Shown here: positions 1-13,029 of the stretch, piece by piece
How the letters are laid out: every line of letters starts with the position of its first letter
Position numbering within the stretch: the stretch's first letter is position 1
Source: Diphasiastrum complanatum
Lineage: Eukaryota > Streptophyta > Lycopodiopsida > Lycopodiales > Lycopodiaceae
Direction: 5' to 3'
Assembly (NCBI GenBank): GCA_029204225.1
Contig: CM055097.1
Span: forward strand, 11,959,346 to 12,023,345
Length of the DNA: 64,000 bases
Notes under the pieces: generated by a model
Seen by the model: the letters and a program-made list of their open reading frames with translations, nothing else
What the model was told of the DNA's origin: nothing
The model's database searches: none
Translations under genes and position numbers: made by a program

Positions 1-142
1 ATTTCAAATAAATGTGCTTATGATACACCTCCCATTCACAAATTTTGTGCAAGGAGCAAATAGTATGCAATTGATTGGACTTTTACCATCAAAGCTTTGG
101 ATGGTTCCATGATAAATACAGAACAATCTCAAGAGTCAAAAC

Positions 143-3100
143 TCAGCCAAGTGATTCCATCTCTCCACCTGCGCTTCCAGGTATTCTTAGGCCTGCAAAA
201 GATCCCGGTAAATCGGATTCATATACGTGACCCATCTTTGACCTCTTAGTCTCAAGATACCGCCGATTTTCTCCATTGACTGGAGAGATTACAGGAATCC
301 TTCCTGTCACGGCCAAACCATAGCCCTTCAAACCCAAGTACTTCGACGGATTGTTAGTCATCAGTTTCATTCTCCGGACCCCAACATCTCTCAATATCTG
401 TTCCAATAACGTCCGCTTGCTGATTAAGGGATAACATGAAATTCATGATTGAGAGAGAGAGAGAGAGAGAGAGCACACACACAGACACACACACACACAC
501 AGTTTATACCTGCGCACCAATACCGTATTCTCGTGAATCAATAGGCAATCCAAGCTCCACATTGGCTTCCACTGTGTCCCGACCTAAATCTTGGAGATTG
601 TATGCACGCAATTTGTGGCCCAGTCCAATCCCCCTGCCTTCATGCCCTCGTAGATAGACAAGAACTCCCCTCCCGGCTTTTGCAATGCGTTGCATTGCAA
701 GGGCAAGCTGATTTCCACAATCGCATCGAAAAGAGCTAAATATATCCCCCGTAAGGCATTCTGAGTGCACCCGCACGAGAACATCAAGTCCATCCCCAAT
801 ATCTCCCTGCATGCATGATATCATTCCATAATTGATAAACAAACAGTTGGCAAAATAGTAAGAGTCATAGAAAAGAAGGCAACATTTATGAGGAGGTCAA
901 GTTGGGAAAGACGTACCATCACCATTGCCATGTGCTCAATGCCATCCAGTTTCGATTTATAACTATAAGCTTTAAAAGTGCCCCATTCAGTTGGCAATCT
1001 AGCAACAGCTGTCCTCTCCACTAACGTTTCTCGTTTCCTTCTGTACCTGAAATATCAAAACAGGTGTTTCCTGAGACTTTTTATTAAAAAATAGGCAAGA
1101 AACCTTATAGACGTGCATCTGGAAAAACAAGATAGTAAAAATCTTGAGAATTACAAGCACCCTGCAATAATTAGAAGGAACGCGTTCAAAACTTAGATAG
1201 AATACTTCAAACACTTGGGAGTTGTCAGAGTTCATTCTTACGCATAATAGAGCCCATAGCGCTAGGCAGGGATAGAGTTTTAAGAGAAAAAAGTATGACT
1301 GAAATCAATAAGTTTGGCCTTATTCTAAAAAGATGGGACGAGGGCCTGTGATTACAATAAATTTACGCTCTCTTAGGACCAGCAGGTCTGATGGTATTTA
1401 CAAGAACGGCTCTATTGCAACTACAGAAATTTACTAGACCATAGTCATTACATAGATATACCTGCGACATATTTGAAGTACCAAACTGGCACTAATAGAA
1501 TTGAAACAGAGATGCATGGAATATCTGGTCTAAAAAAAAAGCTTGAATACATCAAACAAAAATCAATCATCCAACCTGACAAGATCTGCAATTGATATGA
1601 TCGGCAGCCCATGCTTTTTTGCAAAATCTCGTAGAGTAGGCAACCGAGACATTGAACCATCTTCATCATTGACTAGCTCACATAAGACGCCTACTGGGGG
1701 AAGCCCTGCCAACACTGTCAAGTCAAGAGAAGCCTCTGTGTGCCCAGCGCGCTTCAGTACACCACCTTCTTTATATCTAAGAGGAAAAATATGACCAGGG
1801 CGCCTGAAGTGCTCTGGCTTTGAATCTAAAGATGATAAAGCTAGAATTGTTTTCGCTCGATCCCGAGCAGACACTCCAGTGGTAGTGCCCACCTTTGCAT
1901 CCTAGAAATCAATAGAATAACAATGTCAAAGAAGGCTATTTATTACTGATGCCATGCGAAAGAACAGCTTCAAAGACAACTGAGAAGCAACAAAACACAG
2001 TAAACAAAAGAAATTAGTATGCATTGTAGAAAGTCCAAATCAAAATACTTTGGATAAAGGATGTAGAAGCTAGAAACATGAATCTCACTGTTAAAAATCA
2101 TAGCACTAAATTGGAGACAAAGTTATTAATTGTTTACCACTGTCACAGCAAACGCAGTCAGAAGGGCTTCTTCGTTGTCACGGTCTTGAACCATCAAAGG
2201 AATTCTGAGCCTGTCTAAATCCTCTCCTTTCATGGAACAGCAGATAATGCCTGTACAATGCCTGACGATGAAAGCAATAGCTTCTGGTGTCACTAAAGAG
2301 CCTGCCATAATTAGATCACCTTCATTCTCCCTGTCCTCGTCATCCACCACAACAACACACTGTACCAGAGATAAAATACACAAGTATAATTTATCAGTTA
2401 AAATTCTGTGTCAACTCTCAACATTCTAAGATAATAGCTTGGCAGAATGACTTTGAAAAGCTGTTTAAATGAAACAAAAAGGCTTAGAAAGGACTCATCT
2501 CCTAAGTTTAAGCAATCAAAATCTTGACACATACAGTATGGTGGCCATAAGGCCGCACAAATGATTTAACAGTAGACCAATCTCCATTAAGTAGATCAAA
2601 CAATGTTTCGGGAACCACAGATTAAACCTAAATAAAGGAGGAAGTTCAATTGATGAGCCTACACAAAAAATAAGCTCGAATAAGAGCCCTCCTCACGTAG
2701 AAATCAAAACCGACTTCTCCTTAGAAAATGATCAATAAACGTATCGTAAGTCAATTTCAAGCAATGTAAGAAATATACTAACCTTCCCCTGGCGTATGGC
2801 CTCCACTGCCTCGTGAATCGATGAAAATCCTTCTGATGGATGATCGGGGTCACTCGGAAAAACATGCTCGGTTTGTCGAGTAATTTGTGCCGAAAGTGTT
2901 GTTAATCCGGTTGTTTCTGAGTCCGTTCTGTTAAAATCAGATTTATTTGCTGATGACGACCTTTCGTCTACAGGAAAACTGATTACAGCTTTGATGGTTG
3001 GATGCCACCTAGACCTGGGCACTGCCACGACCTTACCTCCACCGCAAGGTAAATGAAACCTCTCAGAAAGTGATATAGCATTGCCGCTTGATTGCTGCAA

Positions 3101-3229
3101 TGTTACTGGCAATTGTGGAGAGCGTAAACCATTGAAGCGCCGAACTGTACTCTGCTGACATGAATTATTGGGAAAAGAAATACCTCCTGAAGGCCCCAAA
3201 ATATTAGATCTACTGCACAAGGTCTCCAT
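143..3229 (-). CDS. RIBA: Bifunctional riboflavin biosynthesis protein RIBA (DHBP synthase / GTP cyclohydrolase II), six exons
   Basis: The protein makes the two precursors of plastid riboflavin: DHBP from ribulose 5-phosphate (RibB half) and the pyrimidine intermediate from GTP (RibA half). I infer CDS exons 2783-3229, 2138-2359, 1576-1901, 917-1046, 510-806 and 143-397. All have GT-AG ends and consistent phases, giving about 558 residues, the usual plant RIBA length. The first ~120 residues are Ser/Arg-rich and poor in acidic residues, as in a plastid transit peptide. The RibB half shows [21 protein letters not shown] and GHTEASLDL. The RibA half shows the zinc cysteines in [18 protein letters not shown] and the RGHEGRGIG motif. 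Both halves therefore look catalytically complete, unlike some plant paralogues that lost one activity. The start is the first Met of exon 1. The promoter side faces 3230-4100, where no other gene is visible. Confidence 0.94.
451..501. repeat. Compound (GA)n/(CA)n microsatellite in RIBA intron 5
   Basis: A GA tract (451-473) runs into a CA tract (474-501) with one interruption. On the coding (minus) strand it reads GT repeats then CT repeats, starting only about 8 bases after the intron 5 donor at 508-509. Confidence 0.97.
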
Positions 3230-4100
3230 CTACCAAAACTCACGGCCCAAATTTGTTATTATTGTTTCACCGCAAGTCTCAACGCCCTGATACACTTTAC
3301 AACGTGGTGGAAACGCCTCGCTTCGCCCGTAGCACCCAATTTGATTGGCTTTTTTTTTTTTATTTACGCTTCGGGAGCCTCAAGTCGACGTACGAACTTA
3401 GAGCAACGACTGCATCACCGGTAACATACGAATGATTTCAACTGCTTTTCTTTCTCGATTAAGTGATTTATAAGCAATCTCCTCACGCGACTATTCCACG
3501 AGAGTGAAACCAATAAGGCCTACGATGATTTCCAAAACAAAAGCACAACGGGAGACGACTGACAGAATAAAAGGTATTTAAAACAAAGGCAAAACGGTAC
3601 CCGACAGAGACAACGAATGATTTATAAAAGAAAAGCAAAAATGGTATTGACGACAGACAGATTGATCTTAGCAAACTGCTACACAACAGACAGATTGGTC
3701 TTTAAAACAAAACCAAAACAGTAAACAACAGATAGAACGAACAATTTTCAAACCAAAAGCAAAATGGTAAACAACAGAGAGAGAATGAATGAATGATCTT
3801 TAAAACAAAAGCAAAAATGTATACGACGAATAGATCTTTACAATCACGAGATGATTTTCTTGGCACTGCTCTGCTGGATCGCTACTTTTGTAACCACTGT
3901 TGTAGATCCACCACCGCTATGCCACAATTACAGCTTCTAGAAAGATCCTGTGGCTAAATACACAACACACCTACCCTCCCTACCTCCATCGCTCGCCCTC
4001 GCCTATTTATTATACGACATCTGCAAGCGGAAGAGGTGGGAGATGAATCTGTTGAACGAAAAAGCAAAGAAAATGGGATGAAGAAGAAGAAGAAGCGTGG
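3230..4100. other. RIBA upstream region with degenerate tandem repeats
   Basis: No gene is visible. From about 3530 to 3845 there are five or so degenerate copies of a ~65-bp unit built on aaaacaaaagcaaaa followed by gacagacagat-like sequence. A run of about 13 T lies near 3350. The 3230-3500 part is the expected place of the RIBA promoter and 5' leader, but I do not recognise a convincing TATA box. Confidence 0.6.
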
Positions 4101-4124
4101 CGTTGAATGAAACTGCTCCTACTG

Positions 4125-4425
4125 CGAAGATGCAGCCGCCGCCGCCGGTGGCGCAGCCCTTCTACCCCCGGTTGCACGACCGCAGGGCTTCATTGTTCTC
4201 AGGTTGATGCTACCGCCGCCGGTGGTGTAGCCTTCTGCCGCCGGTTTCACGGTCTCTCCGCTTCATTGTATCTCGGGTTAATGTCACCCCGCCCTTCTGC
4301 CACCGGTTTTACGGCCTCAGGGCTTCATTGTATCTCGGGTTGACGCCACCGCCGCCGGTGGTGCAGCCCTTCCGCCACCGGTGGCACGGGCCCAGCTTTC
4401 ATCGTATCTCGCGTTACTAGGCAAG
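4125..4425. repeat. GC-rich minisatellite (~62-73 bp unit)
   Basis: The phrase cttcattgtatctcgggtt recurs with variation near 4188, 4260, 4323 and 4396, each followed by ccgccgccggtgg-type sequence. This is a short tandem array of about four imperfect units. The reading frames through it are by-products of the repeat composition. Confidence 0.75.
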
Positions 4426-4429
4426 CTAT

Positions 4430-7400
4430 CCGTCGCGGAAGCCGGTGGCACACAACCGACATGGAAGCGTGGACCACTTCCTGAACAAGTGCAAAACGCT
4501 GTTCAATGACGTCTCTCTTACTTGCAAAAAGGGGAGGGGGGCAACCTCCAAGATCAAGATGGCCACTCTAGCTCAATCACATCCACTCAATTTTTTTTTT
4601 AAACATTAATTTTTATTCTCAAAACTCGACCGAATGTTTTTGCCCAAGCTTTGATATGCGTTCTTTTGTCCCATAAATTTTTTACACTACTTACAATTGC
4701 TACGTATATATCGAAACTAAAGTAAGCCTCCCACAATGTTCGGCATGTGGGGATTTGTAGGCCTGACAAAAATTTCTTGGGCTCTCAGTTTTGGCAACTC
4801 TCAAATTTCAAACAACTTATGCTCTGTGGCACTAGTTAAATCATGATGTTTTGGTTTGAAACACACACAAGTTTTAAGAGTTGTGTTGTGAAGTCTCTTA
4901 CTGGCACAAAATTTGCATAATTCTCGCACCGATGACTGTGAGAAATTAATTAGATTCGTGCTAGTAAGCGACACTTTGAGAGCTTGAAATCATTGGGGGG
5001 GTGAACATTGGACTCTGCAAGCTTAATCCGATCCATGCTACTAAGCGACGAGGGTAGGGTTGGTTTGAAACACACACAAGCTTTAAATATCAAATGCCCA
5101 TCCAATGAACAAATGAAAGAGTATAAATAAGTTAAATGAGAGAGTGCTCATCCAATGCTCCAAGTTAAGGGAGAGACAGTTGGTTGGAGCATTGGATGGG
5201 CACTCTCTCACTTAGCTCAAAGGGGGAGAGTACAGATCCAACGCTCCAAGTCATGTGAAAGAATGTAAATTACACTCTCTCACTTGACTTGGAGCATTGG
5301 ATGGGCACCAACATTTAAAGCTTGTTACACTCTCTCACTTGACTTGGAGCGTTGGATGGGCACCTGACATTTAAAGCTTGTTACAATCTCTCACTTAACT
5401 TAAAGCATTAAATAGACACTCGATATTTAAGCTTGTTACTCTCTCACTTGACTTGGAGAGTTGAATGGGCACTTTTGTGACCTAGCTCGAGGCGAGTGTA
5501 ACATACGATTGCATATTACATATCTTTTTGTGCTCAAGGAAAGATTGATGAAAGAGCCTCACCTCACATTTAAAATGTGTGCATGACCTAACTCGAGGCA
5601 TGTGCATTACACATACTATTGCACTAACATATTATTTTGTGCTTGGTGAAAGGTTGATAAAAGAGTCCTAGAGAGTTGACTTGCAGGGTAGAGGTGTTTG
5701 GAAGTGGTAAATGCGGTATGGAGGCGAATGGGAGCGAAATGGTGTGGAGAAAGCTAGTGTTGAGACAAAAGTGCAATTTGGTGTCGTGACTACTCATCAT
5801 TGGCGACAATTTTGAGAGGGCAAGCAATCACAGGTGAGAGGTAGGCATGAGATGTTCGTTATGGGTGGAAAATTCTCATGATCCTCTTTAACTCTTGGGG
5901 TTCGAACCGACCAGAGAGACTCTCATAGGCAAGCTCGGTAGTGGCAATGTCGTATCGAGTGATAGTTGCATCGACACACGCATTTGTAACTTGAAAATTT
6001 CTCGTTCGAGGAAGAGATTGGGGCTAGCTTGGAGGTACACACATTTGGCAGTTACGAGTGATAGAAGTACATGGTGGTGCAAGTTGGAAGCCATTGGATA
6101 GTGAACTTGCATTGGACGAACTATGTGTGAGACACACTGGAGATGAAGAATGGGTCAATGGTCACATTTTGGAGACCCTTGGTGAGTGGTGAGTGTGAGA
6201 ATTTGCGGGTTTTGTAGTTGGTAAGTCAATTTTGATCAAGTCACTATAGCTGTGAAGCAGTGTTGTATCAAGTTTGTCATCAATGAGATACACTTCAAAT
6301 CAAGTTAATTTTTCGTATTAGTATTGCATCAGGGATGCAGATTTCAGTGATGGCCAGGTGCATATCGTTTGGTTTGGACCATGAAAGATCTCAAAATTTT
6401 GTTGGGAGTGATATTGGCATGCATTGTAAGTGAGGGACTTGGTGGTGATGTTGGAGTTTGCATCTTAGTGTATTCTCAAGAATGGTTTGGAATCATTTAT
6501 TGGAGCAGCTTTGGAGCTGGCTTGGGGGAATACAAGAATAGGCATTGTTGATCAAATGCTTGGATTCTTGAGATTAGTGGATGGCATTGGGATACTTGAT
6601 AGGGATTGGACTGCAAGATGACAAGGTGACCATCAGATTCAGCTATTTGTGGATGGACTTGAGGAATTTGATGGACATGGCTTACAGGTGTGATTCATGA
6701 TAGAATCAAGAAGTTGCAAAAGCAAATGGGCAAGGCATGAAGCTTTGTGAGCCAGCTCTAGGTTGGAGAGCATCAGATGGATATCACACACTTGGGTGTG
6801 ATGGAGGTGAACATTGTGGTGAGTAGATCTCTTAGAGGGGACAATGATGGTGAGGACTTCATGATGTATTCTTGGAGAGTACAAGGATGACGATATATCA
6901 AGGCCAATTTTATGGCATTGGCATTGATCGAGTAGCGACTACCATCAAGGGCATTGATGAGCTATCTACTAGCTAGCTTCATTTGGCTATATCTCCAAGA
7001 GTTTAGGCTTGGCACAAGTGCTGAAATCTGCTTGATTTAGATTCTCAATGGGTGAGATTAGGGAGAATCCCTAGAGGAAGCCATTTGGAGCTATATACAT
7101 CAGTAGGATCATTTGGAGCTATATACCTCAGTAGGATCATTTGGAAGACTATGATCTCATGATCCTATGAGCTGTGACTCAGGGATTGCATTGGCATGAT
7201 GTCAAGTGGTACATAGCTAGGGAGAGCGAGCAGATGCTATGAGCTAGGTGAGGCAGGTGATGATTTGATAACATGATGGTGACCAGGATTGGGAGGCATC
7301 AGATGAGCTCAATTTGTGGATGATTATGGAGATGCTACAGATGGCGCTTAGGGAGATGCTATGGATGCTCAGATATGCTACATAACTAGATGTATAGTGA

Positions 7401-8140
7401 TGTTTTTCAGCTATTGCATCAGTTATTGTGTGGTGACCCAGGGACAAGTTAGGCCTATGTGGAGGTAGGTGACATGGATTGTATCACGGGAGATGTGATA
7501 TAGATCTTGATGGCATGGAGTGCATCACGGGGTGGTGTGGATCCAATACGCCTATGGTTGTGAGCTGACAAGGTTGGAGATGGTTACTCAAGGAGTGACT
7601 ACTGATGCTTTGGTGAGTACTCAGGTGAGCTGCATGGTCTTATGCACAAGTTGGTGATCTCTAGTTTGGCGTCACATATGTTGTTTGTTATCCATCATTC
7701 TTCGATAAGCAGGATGTTGCTTTGTTGGTAAGATCCAAGTAGAGTCTAGTTGCACCACATGTTGGTAAGATCCAGATAGAGTCTAGTTGCACCACATGTG
7801 GACAAATTCTTGGGGAGCTATCAATGCATAATGGATACTTGGTGATCAAATGGTGCAAGGTATGAATTTTTTATGGAGCTATCATACCTGATATGCTACA
7901 GGATTGTGGGTGAGTTGATCATCATGCTTAATGGATGTAGTTTACATTTGCTTTGGTTTGGATGGCATGATGGATATGGTGGTGAGACAAGTTTCTTGCT
8001 TTCTGAGGTCATACAAAATTTAGCTTGATCATTTTTCACTTTTATGTATATATGTCCACCATTACCTCGTACATATCTTGAATGTTGATTTTGAAAAGTC
8101 AAAAGGACTCCAACTCGAGTTCTAATGAGATGGTAACATG
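4430..8140. other. Noncoding interval with small direct and inverted repeats
   Basis: I see no convincing gene here. The interval holds two copies of ggtttgaaacacacacaag (near 4851 and 5061), the inverted-repeat cluster listed separately, a direct repeat of ~90 bp (from 5478 and from 5584), and two tandem duplications: 28 bp at 7082-7137 and 37 bp at 7724-7797. Short open frames lack any recognisable domain. Confidence 0.55.
5138..5470. repeat. Inverted and direct copies of a ~30-bp motif, hairpin-forming
   Basis: Bases 5138-5163 and 5184-5209 are reverse complements with one mismatch in 26, separated by 20 bases, so they can form a strong hairpin. The same motif (core ggagcattggatgggcac, often preceded by ctctcacttgact) recurs in direct orientation near 5290 and 5345, and in decayed form up to about 5470. 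A reversed copy (gatccaacgctccaagtca) lies near 5237. It looks like a cluster of MITE-like fragments or a palindromic satellite. Confidence 0.65.
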
Positions 8141-8149
8141 TGTCACAAA

Positions 8150-8630
8150 ATGTAAGGACTGGTATTTTGCTAGTATGCAACCAAATTCACATCTCAACGT
8201 CAAATTTGGCCCAATTAAATTCAGAGGTATAGATCATAAGTGTGAAAGATTTGGGATCAGATCCAAATCTACTAAAGATCTTTGGTTACAAAACAAGCTA
8301 CTCCACCAATCTTGCTATAAGGGAAGCTCCTTAGATCCTGCTTACAAATCCTAAACACAAAAGGATAACACGTCGTGGAGAAATCACCCAACAAGTAGAA
8401 GCATCCAATCAATCTCTAGAAGCCTCACCTTCAAGCCAAGGAACAAGAAGCATGAATGTAGAGTGAGAGTCTGGCAATGAATCAAGAACCATGATGAGGA
8501 GTAGGGCGAGTTTGGACTCCTTATATAGAGCCTAATGCATCTTGGGCACATAGCCATGCATAGCCCTATGTTCCCTATACATAAATTCACCTAGAATAGA
8601 GTCCTATGCATGGACCAACTATTCATAACA
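8150..8630 (-). mobile_element. 3' LTR of a Ty3/Gypsy element (left limit approximate)
   Basis: Read on the minus strand, a purine-rich tract (aaggaggaaagaa, near 8631-8645) precedes TGTTATG at 8630, the usual polypurine tract to LTR transition. Inside the putative LTR is a TATA-like ctatataagg (near 8520-8530). The outer end is uncertain; a tgtaagg at about 8150 would give ~480 bp, close to the 493-bp LTR of the other Gypsy element in this window. Confidence 0.55.
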
Positions 8631-8658
8631 TTCTTTCCTCCTTAAACTGTTTCTATCC

Positions 8659-9205
8659 TTAGAAACTAAAATTCGAAAAATTCTTCTTTATGCTATCAAC
8701 TCTTTCCCACAAATCATCATCCTCAGTACGACCCTTCCACCGAATTAAGCACTCAGAGATAGAATGATTTCTCAATTGTTTATCTCTGGTTTTCAACACT
8801 TTCTCAGGTTCCAAAGGTACACTAAGCGACAAATCTTCCAAATGGGATAAATCCTCACCTGATCCAACTGTATCACCATCATGTAAACTTAGTTTCAAAT
8901 GAGTTACATGAAACACTGGGTGTGTAGTCGATCTTCCTTATCGAGTTCATACGCCAAAGAACCAATTCTACGTACAATCCTGAAAGGTCCACAATAACGG
9001 GTAGACAGCTTATAATGCTTCCCTATACGTAACGTCTTAGAATCTTTTGGAATCCTAAGATATACCTAGTCATCAACTTTAAAATTTCTTGGAGATCTCT
9101 TAATATCGGTATAGTATTTAGCTCTATCCTGAGCACTCCGGATACTATCCTTAGCCACTTGCAACATTTCTTGCAAAATCAGCAACCTTCTGGATCTTAA
9201 CAAAC
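8659..9205 (-). pseudogene. Ty3/Gypsy integrase C-terminus with chromodomain (fragment)
   Basis: The upstream part reads as a Gypsy integrase tail: AQDRAKYYTD, then VYLRIPKDSK, STRYCGPFRIVRRIGSLAYE. One nonsense codon sits before VYLR, and a frameshift lies before the THPVFHVTHLKLSLHDG block. The C-terminus (EPEKVL to LIRWKGRTEDDDLWERVD) matches the chromodomain that chromovirus integrases use to target modified histone tails. The stop is at 8659, directly before the polypurine tract of the adjacent LTR. RT, RNase H and protease are not visible upstream, so this is a 3' fragment. Confidence 0.85.
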
Positions 9206-10500
9206 TTTGTCTCAACATTTGTTTACAGATCCCCTTCTCCAGAGGATCTGTTTACTATTTGTTCTTTTGCTTGCTTCTTCTTCAGAACTGTTTCTGCTTG
9301 TTACTAGGCTTCATGGCATTCATTAGATGTATTCTTGATCTTACAATGCCAAACCAGGCAGAAGGGATAGATTATCTTTGTAGTATTATGTCTAGCCTAT
9401 TAAAGGACATCCGGATGGGTCTCTCTTGAACTGAATGCACATGCATAATCAACTAGAATGCAAGCCAATGCGTTCAACAAATGATCTACGTTACTGCTCA
9501 GTTGAACAACGATGGATTACTACTTCTACTTTGTTGCAAAACGAACTGAAATCATATCCTAAACACTACTACACTTGCATATACTGACAAAACAAGAAAT
9601 AAGAACTAATCTACAGCATTTTAGAAGTCCAAGAATCAAGAATCCAACCAATCTTTTGCTTATTGGACATCCCAAGAACATCAAGAGCTAGAATGTTACA
9701 TGATATGCAAGATTTATGCCACATTTCTAGCCTATTTAGTTTACTTGAATGCTGATTCCTACATTAATCCACAAACAAGAAAAGAAACTAATCCACTCTA
9801 GGAAAGCAGCAAATCTAATCCACTCTACAATCCACCACCACACACAATGAATGGAAGGGCATGATCATAGGGGCATCACTCAAGAAAACCATCATGATCA
9901 AGGAGCTCAATGGATGCATCTAACTCGTGGAGGCTCTTCTTATTTCAGCATGGAGTTGATACAATTCACAAAAAGCTCCTCTTCACAAAGAGGGAGTCTC
10001 TTAAATAAGCAAGAGAGCTCCTTAGATGGCATCCTAGTGGAATTTCCACATCTCACAAATTACAAGTAGAATAATGCTCTCCACTAGAGGTCACCATCAA
10101 AAGGTGGCTCACTCTACTTTCTTTAAGAGGGATCTACTTGCATTTATTACATTTGCCTAGAAATACTAGTTCCTACATGGTCATTCCATCTTCCGGGATT
10201 CACCATGAGGCTTACATAGTTCTTGCTTGTCATTCCTAACTAGCATTTCTCGGCTCTCATACTCGGCTCTCAGTTTTCGTTAGTCTCGTCTTCTCAGAGA
10301 CCTCATCGGTCTAAGGTGAGAGGTATCTTGAGTCGCTCTGTCCGAGTATCTTGGGGATTCATCAGAATCAGCCAACATCATCTCACCCCTAATGTGTTGC
10401 AGGACCCACTGAAACTCATATTGGACGATGTAGTTCTGCTTTTGCATTGGCGTCTTCGATCGTCACTTGAAAAAGCGTAGATCCTTGTTCGCTTGCATAA
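9206..10500. other. Noncoding or unrecognised interval
   Basis: No domain or credible gene structure is recognised. Open frames are short. The sequence may be leader or internal DNA of retroelements, but I cannot support a call. Confidence 0.4.
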
Positions 10501-13027
10501 AACCAAGTGCTTATTGTTGCCAGTCTTTATCAAAAAATTGTTTTTGTAGATTGCCGCAATCTAACCAGAATGCCTTATTGCTATAGGTGGTTGACATTCT
10601 CAAAATTGGAGAGCTCCCAGCAGCTTCACAACTTTGCATGCATGAGTGCTTCCTCATGTCCTTTTTACCACTTGTATCTGCCATTAACGGTTTCATCTCT
10701 GGTTTCTTGGCAGGTACAAACTCCTGGGAGGCTGTATCCTCCATTTTGCTTATGGGTGTTTCCGCAGTTCTTCGCTCAGTTGAAGTTCTAGTCTTGTTGA
10801 TGCCCTTTCCTGATAGATAGCACAAATCTTGGTTATTAGTCTCAAGGGGATAGACTTATCATTAAAAATTTGGTGGTAGAAACAGTTTTGGATGGACGGT
10901 TTGGTAACGGTAAGGAAACATGATGAAGGCCCGGTGGAAGGGTGAAGGAACAAATAGTTCTACAGTTGCAACTTTGGACCCTTGCAATGTCGAGCTTTGA
11001 CCACCACTTGCTGGGTGAGGAGCTCGCTTTATTTTACAGGTTCACGGTTGTCTTCATCTTTCTTTTTCTGCAGCTCTTTCTTTTGATCCGTTACTTTTGG
11101 ATCTCTCTGGGCTTCACACGAGGGGATTCAACTATCATTGCTCTAGAGAGTTTCTTTTGATCAAGATTGATCTGACTCATCTGTTTCTTAAGTTTTGTCC
11201 TTTTCTCCTCGGCTTCTTTGCTTAATTTCTTATGTTTTCTAGTTGCTTCGCCTGTTTCTTAGATCGTCTTTTAGCTGATCAACCATTGTAGGTGGTAGTT
11301 TGTCTCCGCTGGACATTTGCAATGATCTATCAGCTGCTTCGGTAAGACTATAAAAATTTGGAGATTTCTCAGAAGAACAGTGAACTGATGATAAACAAAT
11401 AGATGGAAGGGTGGTGGTGGTAGCAACAGTGGTAGATGGTGTGGGCGATAGGATATTCTTGAAGGCCTTGGTGTGTTTTTTGTGTGAATTCAAACCTGAA
11501 CATCCAGCCTCAGACAGTTCTTTCAAGTCGATGAGATCCTCCTCAAACTTGTTCTTCTCCTCATAGAGAGGTTGGAGAAGTTCAATCTTGAAGGTTTCCT
11601 ACAATGAGATCTGCACTTGCTTCCATTTGGCCACATCAACCTTGATTGTGCCTCCATCTGAAAAGCACTACAGAGTATTGCCGACGCTTATTCTTGCCAA
11701 CTTTTCAGCATCCAACTACTACTACAAATCTTTTGTCTTCTTCTGGTAGAAGTCTACCTTATTATTTAGAGCAATGCGCTCTGAATCAAATGAAGCAATA
11801 TTTTTCTTTGCAGCAGCCAACTCATCTTTATTCTTGTCCAATTTGGACTGAAGAGATAAAGAATAATCGCTCGATTTTCTTAATGTGACCTCGACAATTT
11901 ATTGCTCTGCTCCATGGTGTTGAGGTGAGCCAGGAGCTTAGTCATTTTCTTCTTTAAGTCTTCATTCATTTCCTACATTTTGATTATCTTCAGTTTATAA
12001 CCCCTCTGGACGACATCAGTATTCCTTAGATACATAATCATCTGTTTCACTTCTGGGTTCACTTTCGCCAACCATTCAAGAGTATCTGGCTCTGGCGTCT
12101 GGTCCTTCTACTATGCTTGATCAAATATATTTCTGTATCAGCAACAACAGTGGTGTTGATAGTTGTATCAACACCAACATCATCAACTTGGTCAGCGACA
12201 TCTTGAACCTGCTCGATTCTGAAACTCGCATCATTCTGATTGTCGTCCTCCCCGTTCTCTGCATCTGCCATTGTGGTATCAGCAGCAACATCAGTGGTGT
12301 TAGATACGAAGTCATGTGCAGCTTGACTCGTCCCTACATCATCATCAACTATTTCAGATCCACTTGCTATGGAGCTGCAAGTGTGGTCTTCCTCCTTTCC
12401 AGCAGTGTCAACTCTCTTGACATCAAAACACTGTAATGTAGGCACAAATGGGAGAGGTGGGGTGCATAAGCTGCATACTTGCCATGCTTCATTGACCTGT
12501 GGAAGGCTTTGAAGGCGATGGCAGCTAGTTGATCTGCTCTCCCTTGATGGCCGAGAGCAGATATCCAATATGTTTCACTACAATTGTTGCATCTGCGTCT
12601 GTTGCAAATAGGACTTGGTTGCAATACCTACAGAAATTCCTTAGGGCCCGTCTCTGATCATGGAAATCTTATATCCCTTGCTTGACATATAGAAATTGCC
12701 ATGGAAGATATTTGTCTCATCAACATCCTCCTTGGATAATCCTAGAGGTACAGTTCCTTCAGTAGGCAAATGGAGAGCAGCTACAAAAGTTGCCTCCGAA
12801 ATATCCATCCTCACTCCTTGGACTTGCGATGAAACTGCAACGTCCGTGACCTTAATCAGCCCCTGAACGGACTCATTACTAGCTTCGATCAGAAGTGTAG
12901 ATGGATCAACTATCAGGGTATAGCCAAGTCCACAACGATCGACTAACATTTGAAATTCCTCCGGATTTAGTCTGCTGTGCACTTTCCAATTTACATTGGC
13001 TGGTATAACAGACTGAGAAGATGTCAT
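10500..13027 (-). pseudogene. Decayed gene, probably retroelement-derived gag-like protein
   Basis: The longest clean piece is 12641-13027 (128 codons). It contains LNPEEFQMLVDRCGLGY and a later ISEATFVAALHLPTEG stretch of a kind seen in poorly described plant retroelement gag-like proteins; I recall the pattern only loosely. Downstream pieces in shifted frames (12059-12624, 11239-11526, 10511-10825) are rich in Asp, Ser, Thr, Lys and Gln and look like disordered or coiled-coil protein. Several stops and frameshifts break the reading. I do not assign a function. Confidence 0.4.
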
Positions 13028-13029
13028 TA

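Noticed and set aside
3230-3520. FMN riboswitch upstream of RIBA
   Set aside because: No conserved RFN element sequence was seen and plants are not known to use it for RIBA.
4107-4343. 78-codon plus-strand frame
   Set aside because: Translation of a GC-rich minisatellite.
5137-5470. CRISPR-like array
   Set aside because: Copies are irregularly spaced, in both orientations and in plant DNA; no uniform spacers.
5899-5908. ggttcgaacc, a match to the tRNA/SINE B box
   Set aside because: No A box at the right distance and no cloverleaf; a single 10-base match is not enough for a tRNA or SINE.
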